DNA of 36,951 nt. Origin: CAYOVG01 sp964407285 (lineage in GTDB: Bacteria; Desulfobacterota; Syntrophobacteria; Syntrophobacterales; Syntrophobacteraceae). The DNA lies in assembly GCA_964407285.1 (NCBI GenBank), contig CAYOVG010000021.1, positions 1 to 36,951 of the forward strand, read 5' to 3'. The position numbers and the translations under genes were made by a program. Positions 15,969 to 25,232 of the stretch are shown piece after piece; positions within the stretch are counted from its first letter, which is position 1; the number at the start of each line of letters is the position of its first letter. The notes below the pieces were generated by a model, which saw only the letters and a list, made by a program, of their open reading frames with translations, searched no databases and had not been told where the DNA came from.

Positions 15969-18824
15969 TCATCCCCGTCCTGCCGGGCTGCTAAGAAATC
16001 CCCCCCCGCCACTGAACTTCTGCCTGCCCAATGACTCGATAATGCCGGCCAACCGACTGATATTGAAAGGTTTCTCCAGAACGTAATCAGGTTCCGGCAC
16101 GTGACCGGGTCTTGACTGAAGGGCCGTCGTATCACCGGAATACAGGATGAAGTGCAGAAGAGGAAATCTCTCCTTGACCCTCGCCAGGAGTTCCCACCCG
16201 TTCATGTTCGGCATCACCAGGTCCGACAAAACGATATCCACTTCGGGATGCTCTTCAAGAAAGGCCAGGACGCTCTCCGGATCATGCACCCCCTTGAAGT
16301 ACTGCTTCACACGCATGAAAAGCACCTTCAGCATGGTGAGGTGCGAGGCGTCGTCATCAACACACAGAATCGTGGGATGAAGATCGAGTTTCACGCTGTC
16401 GGCAACGGGAAGAAAAACGGTGAACCGGGAGCCCGCTCCCGGCCTCGAAATGATCCCGATGCGACCGTTATGCTCCTGGACCAATCCGTGCGAGACCGAA
16501 AGCCCCAGTCCCGTCCCTCCACTCGCCCGCCTCGTCGTATAGAAAGGATCCAGGACGCGCTCCATTATTTCTCGGCTCATGCCTGCGCCGTTGTCTTCTA
16601 TCTCGATCAAGACCGATTGGAGTCTTTCAACCCACCTGGTGGCAACGGAAATCCTTCCCCTTTCCTTGTCGCAGATGGCGTGGGCTGCATTGATAAGAAG
16701 GTTTGCAACGACCTGCTCCAGCCGACTGAAATGGCCCTCGATTTCCGGTAGTCCTTCACCGAGATTCAGGTCGATCCTCGCCGCCTTCTTCCTGAGCTGG
16801 AACCCCGTAAAAACCATCGTCTTCTCGATCACTTCGTTTATCTTGACGCCACGGGGTTGCCCGACCTCATCCATCCGGGCAAAATCCTTAAGGTTTTTCA
16901 CAACCTTATTGATCCGCTCCGACCCTGTGCCGATGTCCTCGATGATCTCTTCCATATCGCTGCACAGCTCATCGAGACTCAAATCCCCCCTCCTCCATTC
17001 CGGGTGCGACAGCCCGAAATCGACCAGGATGGGCTGGAGCAGCCTCCAGGTCTGCTGCAAAAGAGGCACGTTATAGGTGATGAAGCTGTTCGGGTTGTTG
17101 ATCTCGTGAGCTACCCCGGCCACCACCTCACCAAGGGAGGCAAGCTTATCGGCCTGGATGATCTGCTGTAGCCGGTATTCCGCTTCCTGCTTCAGTCGCT
17201 TTTCCTCGGTGCAGTCTTCCGCGATGCCGGCTAAGAAAAGAATCCCTCCCTTTTCACTCCGAATGGGAAAGCACCTGTCCCTTATCCAGCACGTAGTCCC
17301 ATCCGGTCTCATAATCCGATACTCCATGATGTGATGCTCTTCACTGATGCGCCTGGGGTACACCTGTCTTATCTGCTCTCGATCCTCCGGGTAGACCGCA
17401 TCGAGCCATGACATGGGCTTCTGGAAAATGCTCTCACGCGAGCGGCCCCAAATCGTTTCATAGGCCTTATTAACGTAAATAGTCTCGCTCCCGTCGATGG
17501 ACGCCATCCAAATTACGGAATCGACATTTTCGGCAAACTGGGAAAACAGGTGCTCGGCCCGTTTGCGTTCGGTCATGTCGTTTACGAGCACAACGAATCC
17601 TTTCACATGTCCCGACGGATCGAAGTGAGGCGTGTATATCGCCTGTATGTAGCGCAGCCCGGCATTCTTGTACGACACCTCGCGCTCGAACGAGACCTGC
17701 TCGCCGGAGAGGGCCGCTTCGATGTGTGGCGAGATGACGTTGTAAGCCTCCTCACCGACAATATCGCGAATGTGTGATCCCCTGATCCGGGAGGGCGCCA
17801 GTCCGAACCAGTCCTGGTAGGCCATGTTGTTGAACACGTAACGCTGTTCCGAATCGATGTAAGATATAGGGGTCGGGGCGGAATCGATGATCAACTGCAG
17901 ATGCTCCTTGCTCACCCGATGCCTGTCTTCCGTCCTGTTACGCTGGATCGACATGCTCAGCGCATTGGAGATGGATTCGAGAAAGGTGAAATCGTGTTCC
18001 GTAAACGGCCGCCGGCCGGTTGTGTGCACGATCAGCACATAACACGGAGCATCTGAATCCCGGACCGGAAAGCCCACGCTGCTGATGACGCCGCTTTCCG
18101 GGACCGTTTTCGGAACAGCGAAACGCGTCTCCTCCCTCCAGTCCTCCACGAGCACCGCCTTGTGAGCGGCCGCGGCAGCTTTCAGGAATGAATCGGCGCC
18201 GTCGGCCGGCCGGACCCGGTCCGCGGAATCCGGGGGCCATCCGGAACACGCCCGCAACGCGAAGCCCCGCCCATCGGAAAGCGCCTCGAAGATCTCACAG
18301 GCCGACACGTTGAGGGTCTGCGCCACCAGGTCGACCGAGCGGTCAAGCAATGTCGGGATGCCGGCTCCTTCCAGGACAAGTCGGCTGAACCCGGCCACTG
18401 CCTCCTGTTCCCGCTTTCTGGCCCGAAGTTCGGTTCGAGCTTCGCTCAAGCGCAGCATGGCCTGGACACGCGCCAGCAGTTCCTTATTTGGGACGGGGCG
18501 TACGATGTATCCGTCCGCTCCGCCTTCCAGTCCGCGGGTCTGATGCTCTGAGTGAGTCTTGATTCCGGAATACAGGATGACGAAGACATCCTCCAGTTGA
18601 GGATCGGCCTTGATGCGCTCGCACACCTCGACCCCGTCGATGTCCGGGAGTACGACGTCCAGCAGGACCAGGTCCGGTCTTCCCTCCCGGACCAGGTTCA
18701 AAGCCTCCCCTCCCCCGGAAGCCGTCAACACGCGATAGCCCGACGAAGACAACAGGCGTTCCGCGCTCTTTAGCGCATGAGGATCGTCATCGACTACGAG
18801 AATGAGAGGTGGAGTGAACATCAT
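15969..18824 (-). CDS. Hybrid sensor kinase: REC-GAF-PAS-PAS-HisKA-HATPase-REC
   Basis: A 951-residue cytoplasmic signalling protein with no membrane segments. In order: receiver (about 5-125, phospho-acceptor Asp56 in LVLLDVVLPD), GAF (about 150-300), two PAS domains (about 305-425 with SYIDSEQRYVFNNMAYQDWF, and 430-550), HisKA with phospho-His about 573 in GVAHEINNPN, HATPase with NLLINAAHAI, DNGAGM and GTGLGLS, and a second receiver (about 820-940, DIVLSDLVMPNMNGW). The first receiver has Arg in place of the usual conserved Lys (YIVRPV). It follows the 695-residue kinase by 36 bases on the same strand, so the two are probably cotranscribed. The start (two adjacent ATGs) has GGAGG somewhat far, about 16 bases upstream. 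The input signal is unknown. Confidence 0.9.
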   Translation of the reverse strand: MMFTPPLILVVDDDPHALKSAERLLSSSGYRVLTASGGGEALNLVREGRPDLVLLDVVLPDIDGVEVCERIKADPQLEDVFVILYSGIKTHSEHQTRGLEGGADGYIVRPVPNKELLARVQAMLRLSEARTELRARKREQEAVAGFSRLVLEGAGIPTLLDRSVDLVAQTLNVSACEIFEALSDGRGFALRACSGWPPDSADRVRPADGADSFLKAAAAAHKAVLVEDWREETRFAVPKTVPESGVISSVGFPVRDSDAPCYVLIVHTTGRRPFTEHDFTFLESISNALSMSIQRNRTEDRHRVSKEHLQLIIDSAPTPISYIDSEQRYVFNNMAYQDWFGLAPSRIRGSHIRDIVGEEAYNVISPHIEAALSGEQVSFEREVSYKNAGLRYIQAIYTPHFDPSGHVKGFVVLVNDMTERKRAEHLFSQFAENVDSVIWMASIDGSETIYVNKAYETIWGRSRESIFQKPMSWLDAVYPEDREQIRQVYPRRISEEHHIMEYRIMRPDGTTCWIRDRCFPIRSEKGGILFLAGIAEDCTEEKRLKQEAEYRLQQIIQADKLASLGEVVAGVAHEINNPNSFITYNVPLLQQTWRLLQPILVDFGLSHPEWRRGDLSLDELCSDMEEIIEDIGTGSERINKVVKNLKDFARMDEVGQPRGVKINEVIEKTMVFTGFQLRKKAARIDLNLGEGLPEIEGHFSRLEQVVANLLINAAHAICDKERGRISVATRWVERLQSVLIEIEDNGAGMSREIMERVLDPFYTTRRASGGTGLGLSVSHGLVQEHNGRIGIISRPGAGSRFTVFLPVADSVKLDLHPTILCVDDDASHLTMLKVLFMRVKQYFKGVHDPESVLAFLEEHPEVDIVLSDLVMPNMNGWELLARVKERFPLLHFILYSGDTTALQSRPGHVPEPDYVLEKPFNISRLAGIIESLGRQKFSGGGGFLSSPAGRG

Positions 18825-18860
18825 AAACTACGGTTATCCCTCCTCGGGAGATTGCTTTCG

Positions 18861-20948
18861 CTAATGAACGGGAAGGTCCGGATCGGCCGCGGCCCTGAGG
18901 GCTTCCGCCAAATCACGGATCTTGAACGGTTTTGCCAGCGCTCCGCAAAAACCATATTCCCGGAAGTCGGACATGACGGGATCATTGGAATAACCGCTCG
19001 ACACGATAGCCCGCACCGCGGGGTCGATCTCCAGGAGCCGCGCCATGGTCTCTTTGCCGCCCATTCCGCTTTTGACCGTCAGATCCAGTATGACCACGTC
19101 GAAAGGACTGCCGTCCTCCCCGGCTCGCTCGAAACAACGTAAGGCCTCTCCTCCATCCCCGGCGAGCTCCACGTGCGCGCACCCCAAAAACTCCAGCATC
19201 TTGCGCATCAGGTGGGCGAACTGCTCCTCATCGTCCATCACCAGTACTCTGCGGGCTTCAGAAATCGACGCCTTGCCGGAAGGTTGGACGACATGCGGGT
19301 TCTTTCGCTCGCGCAATGCGGGAAGATAGATATCGAAGACCGTTCCTGCGCCCACCTTCGACTCCACGCGTACGTGGCCGCCGTGTCGCCTGATTATGGA
19401 ATGCACTACCGCCAGTCCCAGTCCCATTCCCTTTTCGGAGCATCTTCTCTTCGTCGAAAAATAAGGATCGAATATCCTGGAAAGGATTTCCTCCGGAATG
19501 CCGGTTCCCTGGTCCTTTATCGAAATCCTGACGAAATCTTCTCCCTTCAAAAACGGGGGAACGGCCCCGGCTTTCGAATCGACATCGATTATTCCGGCGC
19601 AAACTTCCAGGGACCCTCCTTCCGGCATCGCCTCGAGCGAATTGGCCACAATGTTGTAAATCGCCTGACGAATCTGTCCGGGATCGACTTCAATGGCTCC
19701 ACTCCATGAGGCATCGTCGGGGAAAGAGAACTCACAGAGAACATCCGATCCGTGAAGAGCCGAAGCCACGGAGTCCACCAGCAGCTTGCGGACTGAAACC
19801 GATGTCTTGAACGGAGAGCCGCCTTCCGCCAAGGCAATCAGCCTCCTGGTCAACTCGGCTGCTCTCATCACGGCGGATTGCGACACCTGCAGTGCGCTGT
19901 TCGCGGAGGGGCTCAATCCTCCCATCATTTGCGCCAGTTCTATATTGCCGGAGACAATCCCGAGAAGGTTGTTGAAATCGTGGGCGATTCCCCCTGCAAG
20001 AATCCCGGTCGCTTCGAGCTTTCTGGCCGTGACGAGTTCCTCTTCCGTTCTTTTCCGTTCCATCGCGGCGGTCAACACATTGGCGACCGACTGGAGAAAA
20101 TGGACGTCGTTGTGCGTGAAGGTCCTCCGAAAACGGGAACAGGCGGTCAGCACGCCCGCGGAGCCGCACCTCCCGGACATGACGACACCGAGGCCGCTTA
20201 CCCAGTCATCGCTCATCGAAGAGTCCGGCTTGAAACGGGTCTCTTCTTTCATATTCTCCACAACCACCGGTTGCCGGGTCACGAGCGCGTACCCGGGGAG
20301 CGAATCGAGGGAAAGCCGCATCTCGCCGACCGAACCACCCTTCCATCCCGTAGCGGCTTTGAGAATCAGCATGTCCGTCCCGTCCCCGGCAGGTTCGAAA
20401 ATCGCGCAGCACTCGGCGCCGAGCGTCTCGCAGACCCTGGCGGCGCACTCATTTCTAAGTGAGGAAACGTCGGCTTCAGTCAAAGCGTACCGGCCCAACT
20501 CCGCCACAACCGCCTGCTGCCGCTCCCGATCCTTGATCTGGGCCAGTGCGTTGCGTATGCGAAACATTGCCTGGACACGGGCCAGCAGTTCGCGATTTGA
20601 AACAGGGCGGGCGATATACCCGTCCGCTCCGGTATCGAGACCTTCCGCCTGGTGGTCCGACGAGATTTTCAGCCCTGAGAGCAGAACGATGAAACAGTCC
20701 TCGAGCGCGGGGTCGGCTTTGATGCGCCTGCAAATATCCAGGCCGTCGAGGTCGGGAAGCATCACATCGAGCAGTATGAGGTGAGGCTTTTCCCTCACCG
20801 CCAGGTCCAGGCCTTCCCGGCCCGTTGCAGCCTTGATCACCTCGTAGCCGCCGTTTTCCAGGACACGCGAATATCCATGCAGCGTTGTGAGGTCGTCATC
20901 GACGATGAGTACTTTCAATGCATCATCCATGATTGAATTCCAGTTCAT
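18861..20948 (-). CDS. Hybrid sensor kinase: REC-GAF-HisKA-HATPase-REC
   Basis: A 695-residue soluble protein related to its downstream neighbour but lacking PAS domains. In order: receiver (10-130, Asp61 in LILLDVMLPD), GAF (about 150-295), HisKA with phospho-His323 in GGIAHDFNNLLG, HATPase with QAIYNIVANSLEAM, DQGTGIPEEIL and GMGLGLAVV, and a C-terminal receiver (about 570-690, DVVILDLTVKSGMGG). Its N-terminal receiver also carries Arg for Lys (YIARPV). The first ATG lies seven bases after the aroK stop, which suggests translational coupling; an ATG six codons later is an alternative. No output DNA-binding regulator is adjacent, so the phosphate may pass to its own C-terminal receiver, the neighbour kinase or a distant partner. 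Confidence 0.9.
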   Translation of the reverse strand: MNWNSIMDDALKVLIVDDDLTTLHGYSRVLENGGYEVIKAATGREGLDLAVREKPHLILLDVMLPDLDGLDICRRIKADPALEDCFIVLLSGLKISSDHQAEGLDTGADGYIARPVSNRELLARVQAMFRIRNALAQIKDRERQQAVVAELGRYALTEADVSSLRNECAARVCETLGAECCAIFEPAGDGTDMLILKAATGWKGGSVGEMRLSLDSLPGYALVTRQPVVVENMKEETRFKPDSSMSDDWVSGLGVVMSGRCGSAGVLTACSRFRRTFTHNDVHFLQSVANVLTAAMERKRTEEELVTARKLEATGILAGGIAHDFNNLLGIVSGNIELAQMMGGLSPSANSALQVSQSAVMRAAELTRRLIALAEGGSPFKTSVSVRKLLVDSVASALHGSDVLCEFSFPDDASWSGAIEVDPGQIRQAIYNIVANSLEAMPEGGSLEVCAGIIDVDSKAGAVPPFLKGEDFVRISIKDQGTGIPEEILSRIFDPYFSTKRRCSEKGMGLGLAVVHSIIRRHGGHVRVESKVGAGTVFDIYLPALRERKNPHVVQPSGKASISEARRVLVMDDEEQFAHLMRKMLEFLGCAHVELAGDGGEALRCFERAGEDGSPFDVVILDLTVKSGMGGKETMARLLEIDPAVRAIVSSGYSNDPVMSDFREYGFCGALAKPFKIRDLAEALRAAADPDLPVH

Positions 20949-20955
20949 TCACCCG

Positions 20956-21492
20956 TTAACGGCGCAGGTCCCCGGCGATTCGCTCATGTATCGTCGAGGC
21001 GAGCCCCTCTGGAGACGCGAAGTCGGTGTCGAGCGCCATATCCGACGTCTCCTCGTACAGGGGACGACGTTCCAGGAGCAGGCTTTCGATCTCCTCCCTC
21101 AACGGGAGTCCGGTGAGGGAAGGACGCTGCCCCCGGCTCTTCGAATCCCCCGTAAGCCGGGCGTGGACGACATCGGAAGACGCCTGCAGCCACACCACGA
21201 AAAAATCCCTCTTGAGCGCTTCCCTGTTAGGTCCCTTCAGCACAACGCCTCCGCCGGTCGCCAGGACCAGGCGGTTGCTCCGGGCGAGCGATTCCAGCAG
21301 CTTCGCTTCTTCCTGGCGAAAAGACTCCCAGCCGTGGAGTTCCACCCATTTGCCGATTTCCATGCCGAAACCGGCCACGAGCGCTTCGTCCATGTCGAGG
21401 AAGGCCCATCCGAGCTTCCCGGCAAGCGCCCGCCCCACGGCGCTCTTCCCTGCGCCGCGGTACCCGATCAAGGCCACGCTGTTTTTCCCCAT
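20956..21492 (-). CDS. aroK: Shikimate kinase
   Basis: A 178-residue enzyme that phosphorylates shikimate at O3 with ATP, the fifth step of the chorismate (aromatic amino acid) pathway. Walker A GYRGAGKS is at residues 10-17, the substrate-binding acidic motif FLDMDEAL at 31-38 and the Gly-rich ATGGGVVL near 78-85. The lid region includes RGQRPSL, and ERRPLYEETSDM follows. Length is normal for the family. GGAGAACTCTTAAGG precedes the ATG. No other aro gene is adjacent; instead it heads a probable operon with two hybrid kinases. Confidence 0.9.
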   Translation of the reverse strand: MGKNSVALIGYRGAGKSAVGRALAGKLGWAFLDMDEALVAGFGMEIGKWVELHGWESFRQEEAKLLESLARSNRLVLATGGGVVLKGPNREALKRDFFVVWLQASSDVVHARLTGDSKSRGQRPSLTGLPLREEIESLLLERRPLYEETSDMALDTDFASPEGLASTIHERIAGDLRR

Positions 21493-22055
21493 CCTTAAGA
21501 GTTCTCCCCATTCGTGCGGTTACCGCCTACCCGGCGCGCTCTTCGCCTTTTCTCCGGCAATTCGGATACGGCGGCGACCGGACTGACATCCCGAGAGCAA
21601 TCCCTGCGTATGTATTCTAGCACGTGTTCCATTACCGTCCAGCTTTTTCCCCTCCCCCACGATTTCAGTCCGGTTCGGGAGAAACGGGACCGTGGGGAGA
21701 CGACGTAGCCGGTTCATTATTGTGCTGATTGTAAAGGGAACACATAGAATTGTGCCGATGCGGAGGCATTTCCGGTTTCATTTAAGAATTTCCAGGGAAT
21801 ACGCTAAATTGCGGTCCCGACGGCTGCCGTTTCTTTCCACTTCCGGGCGTCGGTCATTATGAGAAAGATACAATTATGTGCGAATAGGCATAGAACTATG
21901 CTGATAGGAAACCCGTCGGCAAGACGCCCTCCTGGGAAAAAATACAATTATTCCGATAACTTTATCGAATACGAAACGTCCGGCACGGATTGTGCTCTAT
22001 CATAAGGGCGCGTGCTTCTTGTGTGTGCCTCGATAACCTTCTGTCCGGCGCCTTC
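21493..22055. other. AT-richer non-coding stretch with degenerate repeats
   Basis: About 560 bases with no gene. From 21715 the base composition becomes AT-rich and similar short units recur: CATAGAATTGTGCCGAT near 21746, CATAGAACTATGCTGAT near 21890, TTGTGCTGAT near 21719, and ATACAATTAT near 21869 and 21942. It ends at a plus-strand terminator. It may encode a small RNA or be a decayed insertion. Confidence 0.45.
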
Positions 22056-22090
22056 AGCCCTCCCCCACCTCCTGGGAGGGCTTTTCTTTT
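22056..22090 (+). terminator. Rho-independent terminator on the plus strand
   Basis: AGCCCTCCC (22056-22064) pairs with GGGAGGGCT (22074-22082) around a nine-base loop, followed by TTTTCTTTT. The T-run is only on the plus-strand side, so it would stop transcripts entering from 21.5-22.0 kb, where no coding gene exists. On the minus strand the same hairpin may still protect the end of the protease mRNA. Confidence 0.65.
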
Positions 22091-22176
22091 CCCTGCGAAG
22101 GCGATTATTCCACTTTCACGTTGAACGAAAAGCCTATGGAGGCGAACTCCCGCGCCTCTTACCCCACATGCGCCCC

Positions 22177-23331
22177 TCAGGTTTCGTCCTCGGTCGGCAT
22201 GGTGCCCACGGTGACGTGGAAGGTCCTGGAATTTCCACGGCGGAAGACGGTCAGATCCGCCCGCGTGTTGGGCCGAAGGCCGGCGACTATCTTTGACAGC
22301 CTGCGGGAGTCGGTCACGTCCTCGCCATTTATCCGGATAATCACGTCTCCCTTCTGCAACCCCGCTCTGCTGGCGGGACCTTCCTTTACAACGTCCGCAA
22401 TGAGGACCCCCTTGGGTTCCTTGACCTTGTTACTCCTGGCCAAATCGACGGTGAGGTTGCTGGGCGCGATGCCGAGCCATCCCCTTATCACTTTTCCCTT
22501 CTTGAGTTGGGGCAGGATGTCCTTGATGGTGTTCACGGGAATGGCAAAACCGATCCCCTGCCCCTGGGCGACTATGGCGGTATTGATGCCGACCAGTTCC
22601 CCCCTGACGTTATAGAGCGGACCACCGCTGCTTCCCGGATTGATAGCCGCATCGGTCTGGATGAATTCATCGAAAAGGTCGGTGTCGATCACGCGCTCCT
22701 TGGCGCTTACGACTCCCACGGTCACCGACTGGCCCAAGCCGAAAGGATTCCCTATGGCCATCACCCATTCGCCCACCTGGAGCGAGTCCGAGTCGCCCAT
22801 AACGCTCGGTTTGGGAAGGGGTACGTCGTCGTCCACCTTGATGAGAGCGAGGTCCGTCTTCGGATCGCTCCCCACGACACGGGCCTTGTATTCCTCGGTC
22901 GTTTCGAAGCTTACCTTGATATCGTCGGCTTTATTCACCACATGGCCGTTGGTGAGTATGTAGCCGTCTTCGGAAATGACGACTCCGGAACCCATGGAAC
23001 GGGCCTTCTTCTTCACCGGCCCATCCTTCCCGAAGAATTTCTTCAGGAGATCGTCGTTGAAGAACTCTCTCAGGGGAGAATCCGGTCCATAGTACTGCTT
23101 CAGGGTTTCGTCATCGATATTTTGCGTGGCCGATATATTCACCACGGAACGCTTCGTCTTCTCCGTGATGCCGACCAGCGACGGAAAGACGGGACAGTCC
23201 TGATCCTGCGCAAGCGCAGCGGACGGCAAGAACCCTTCGTGCAAAACCACGATAAAAAGGACGACCGTCAAAGCGGACAGCGTCGACTTCATTTCTCTGG
23301 AGCCAAAACATCCGGAAATCAAAGGACTCAT
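22177..23331 (-). CDS. HtrA/DegP-type periplasmic serine protease with one PDZ domain
   Basis: A 384-residue trypsin-like protease of envelope quality control. The catalytic triad is intact: His130 in TNGHVV, Asp160 in KTDLALI, Ser235 in NPGSSGGPL. One C-terminal PDZ domain covers about residues 285-375 (WLGIAPSNLTVDLA, GPASRAGLQKGDVIIRINGE). With a single PDZ it is closer to DegS-like proteins or to short DegQ homologues than to two-PDZ DegP. The signal peptide is hydrophobic at 20-40 and ends AALAQ. The start at 23331 is preferred because GGGAG lies five bases upstream; ATG 23292 gives a more standard signal length with a weaker site, and ATG 23379 is unlikely. The linker before the active site has the usual acidic/basic loop (FFNDDLLKKFFGKDG). 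Confidence 0.9.
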   Translation of the reverse strand: MSPLISGCFGSREMKSTLSALTVVLFIVVLHEGFLPSAALAQDQDCPVFPSLVGITEKTKRSVVNISATQNIDDETLKQYYGPDSPLREFFNDDLLKKFFGKDGPVKKKARSMGSGVVISEDGYILTNGHVVNKADDIKVSFETTEEYKARVVGSDPKTDLALIKVDDDVPLPKPSVMGDSDSLQVGEWVMAIGNPFGLGQSVTVGVVSAKERVIDTDLFDEFIQTDAAINPGSSGGPLYNVRGELVGINTAIVAQGQGIGFAIPVNTIKDILPQLKKGKVIRGWLGIAPSNLTVDLARSNKVKEPKGVLIADVVKEGPASRAGLQKGDVIIRINGEDVTDSRRLSKIVAGLRPNTRADLTVFRRGNSRTFHVTVGTMPTEDET

Positions 23332-23648
23332 AACAACTCCCACGCCCATACCCACTCTGCGGTCATGGAGTTTCGTCATTTCCCATTCGGCGGGCAGGCA
23401 ATGTGAATAGATTTGTGCGTGCGGACCGGAAACGGAGGACTGCGAAACACATGCACCCCTTCCAGGCCGGCAGTCACTCCGGCATCAGCCCCTCATTTAT
23501 TAAGTAAAGGATATTATTTACATATCTAGGTTTCAAAATAGTCACGTCCCGATGAAATGCAATATCGGAATGGTAAACGTCTATTTGAAATAAGGATTGA
23601 CCTGTGGTTATACTCTGAAGGTGGAATTGACTGTTGCAGGGGGAAAAC
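23332..23648. other. Divergent promoter region
   Basis: About 317 bases between the minus-strand protease and the plus-strand sigma-54 activator. The part 23490-23600 is AT-rich (for example TATTAAGTAAAGGATATTAT near 23497) and should hold the promoters. No specific operator was identified. Confidence 0.45.
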
Positions 23649-25052
23649 ATGGCGAACGTTCTGATTATCGATGACGACAAGGCGTTTTGTACAATGCTGT
23701 CGCGCATGGTGAAACTGATAGGCCATGACGTCCTCTGCGCCTTCACCCTGGAAGCCGGACTGAGAACGGTTGTCTCCGGCGATTTCGACGTCGTCTTCCT
23801 CGATGTCAAAATGCCGGATGGCAGCGGCCTGGACGTGCTGCCCCGGATCAAGTCGGTTTCACCTTTTCCGGAAGTGATCATAATGACCGGCAGGGGTGAT
23901 CCGGACGGAGCCGAGATCGCCATAAGAGACGGCGCGTGGGACTATGTCGAAAAGCCGGCATCCCTCAACGCAATAGCGTTGCCGCTGACACGCGCGCTCC
24001 AGTACCGTGAAGAGAAGATGGTCAGGCGCATGCCCGTCGTACTCAAGCGAGAGGGCATCGTGGGCGGCAGTTCGCGGATGAAGGCCTGCCTCAATCTTCT
24101 GGCGCTGGCCGCGGGAGGGACCGCAAACGTTCTCATCACCGGTGAAACGGGGACCGGCAAGGAACTCTTCGCCCAGGCCATCCATCGGAACGGCCCGCGA
24201 GCCGACGGCAGGTTCGTGGTGGTCGATTGCGCCGCGCTTCCCGAAACCCTGGTGGAAAGCATGCTCTTCGGGCATGTGAAAGGAGCGTTCACGGGCGCGG
24301 ACAGAGCCCGGGAAGGGCTCATCAAGCAGGCGGACGGCGGGACTCTCTTTCTGGACGAAGTCGGTGAGCTTCCCGCATCCATACAGAAGACCTTTCTTCG
24401 CGTCCTCCAGGAGCACAAGTTTCGCCCCATTGGAGGCAGGGACGAAATCGAGAGCCGTTTCAGGCTCATAGCAGCCACAAACCGGGACCTCGCCGGCATG
24501 GTCGAAGCCGGGACGCTTCGTACCGACCTCCTGTTCCGCCTCCGGGGGATATCCATTACCCTGCCCCCTCTGAGGGAGCATCCGGAGGACATCAAGGAAC
24601 TGGTTCTCTACCATGCGGCGCGGCTCTGCGAACGGGACGAACTCGCCATGAAGGGGTTTTCCCCGGAGTTTTTCGACGTTCTGTCTTCCTACGACTGGCC
24701 GGGCAACGTGCGTGAACTGGTCAACGCACTGGAAAGCGCCATGAATGTGGCGCGGTATGAAAGCACGCTCTTCCCCGCCCACTTGCCGACCCCGATTCGG
24801 ATTCACATGGCGCGAAGCTCCTTTACGAAAGAGGACGCTCCGCATGGCGCGGATGCCGAAAGCGGCCCGCTCCCTTTGGGGCGACCGTCCCTGAAAAGCG
24901 TCCGGGAAGCGGCCGTTAATGCGGCCGAGAAAAGCTACCTGGAAGAATTGCTCTCCTCCACGCAATGGGATATCGACGCGGCATGCCGTATTTCCCGGCT
25001 CTCCCGTCCCCGGCTGTACGGCCTCCTGAAGAAGCACAAAATATCCAGGTAG
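23649..25052 (+). CDS. NtrC-family sigma-54-dependent response regulator
   Basis: A 467-residue transcription activator. An N-terminal receiver (1-120) carries phospho-acceptor Asp52 in VVFLDVKMPD and the conserved Lys in YVEKPAS. The central AAA+ domain (about 137-365) has Walker A GETGTGKE, the sigma-54-contacting GAFTGAD loop, Walker B GGTLFLDEVGEL and the arginine-finger region. A Fis-type helix-turn-helix ends the protein (AACRISRLSRPRLYGLLKKH). When phosphorylated it would remodel sigma-54 polymerase at distant enhancers. ATG 23649 has AGGGGGAA upstream; a TTG five codons earlier is rejected. No histidine kinase is adjacent, so its partner is elsewhere (perhaps the hybrid kinases 3 kb away). 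The next gene downstream is a chemoreceptor with a sigma-54-like promoter. Confidence 0.92.
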   Translation: MANVLIIDDDKAFCTMLSRMVKLIGHDVLCAFTLEAGLRTVVSGDFDVVFLDVKMPDGSGLDVLPRIKSVSPFPEVIIMTGRGDPDGAEIAIRDGAWDYVEKPASLNAIALPLTRALQYREEKMVRRMPVVLKREGIVGGSSRMKACLNLLALAAGGTANVLITGETGTGKELFAQAIHRNGPRADGRFVVVDCAALPETLVESMLFGHVKGAFTGADRAREGLIKQADGGTLFLDEVGELPASIQKTFLRVLQEHKFRPIGGRDEIESRFRLIAATNRDLAGMVEAGTLRTDLLFRLRGISITLPPLREHPEDIKELVLYHAARLCERDELAMKGFSPEFFDVLSSYDWPGNVRELVNALESAMNVARYESTLFPAHLPTPIRIHMARSSFTKEDAPHGADAESGPLPLGRPSLKSVREAAVNAAEKSYLEELLSSTQWDIDAACRISRLSRPRLYGLLKKHKISR

Positions 25053-25088
25053 AGGCTCTGCTACCCCGGCAAAAGAGGAAGGACTTGT

Positions 25089-25121
25089 CTTATTTTTTGA
25101 GACTGAATCTCAAAAAATAAG
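25089..25121. promoter_or_regulatory. AT-rich palindrome: terminator or activator site
   Basis: CTTATTTTTTGAGA (25089-25102) and its exact reverse complement (25108-25121) flank a five-base loop CTGAA. It lies 36 bases after the activator's stop and about 110 bases before the sigma-54-like promoter at 25217. The first position suits a terminator, and the second suits an upstream activating site for the activator itself; the inner core TGAGACTGAATCTCA is dyad-symmetric. Confidence 0.6.
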
Positions 25122-25216
25122 AGCCCTGGGAAGCATTTCATGAACGATTCCCCCAAAGCTCGATGCGCCGCTCCGTAAGATATTGTTTCCACACAGCAAA
25201 ACCTCTCATCCACGTC

Positions 25217-25232
25217 TGGCATTCGTCTTGTA
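25217..25232 (+). promoter_or_regulatory. Sigma-54-like promoter of the chemoreceptor gene
   Basis: TGGCATTCGTCTTGTA fits the -24/-12 consensus TGGCAC-N5-TTGCA with correct spacing; the -12 element has GT in place of GC. It lies about 165 bases before the ATG at 25398 and directly downstream of a sigma-54 activator gene, which strengthens the call. Inferred from sequence. Confidence 0.55.

Noticed and set aside
23859..25037. A 392-codon minus-strand frame opposite the sigma-54 activator
   Set aside because: Antisense shadow; the activator on the plus strand has all domain motifs and a good start.
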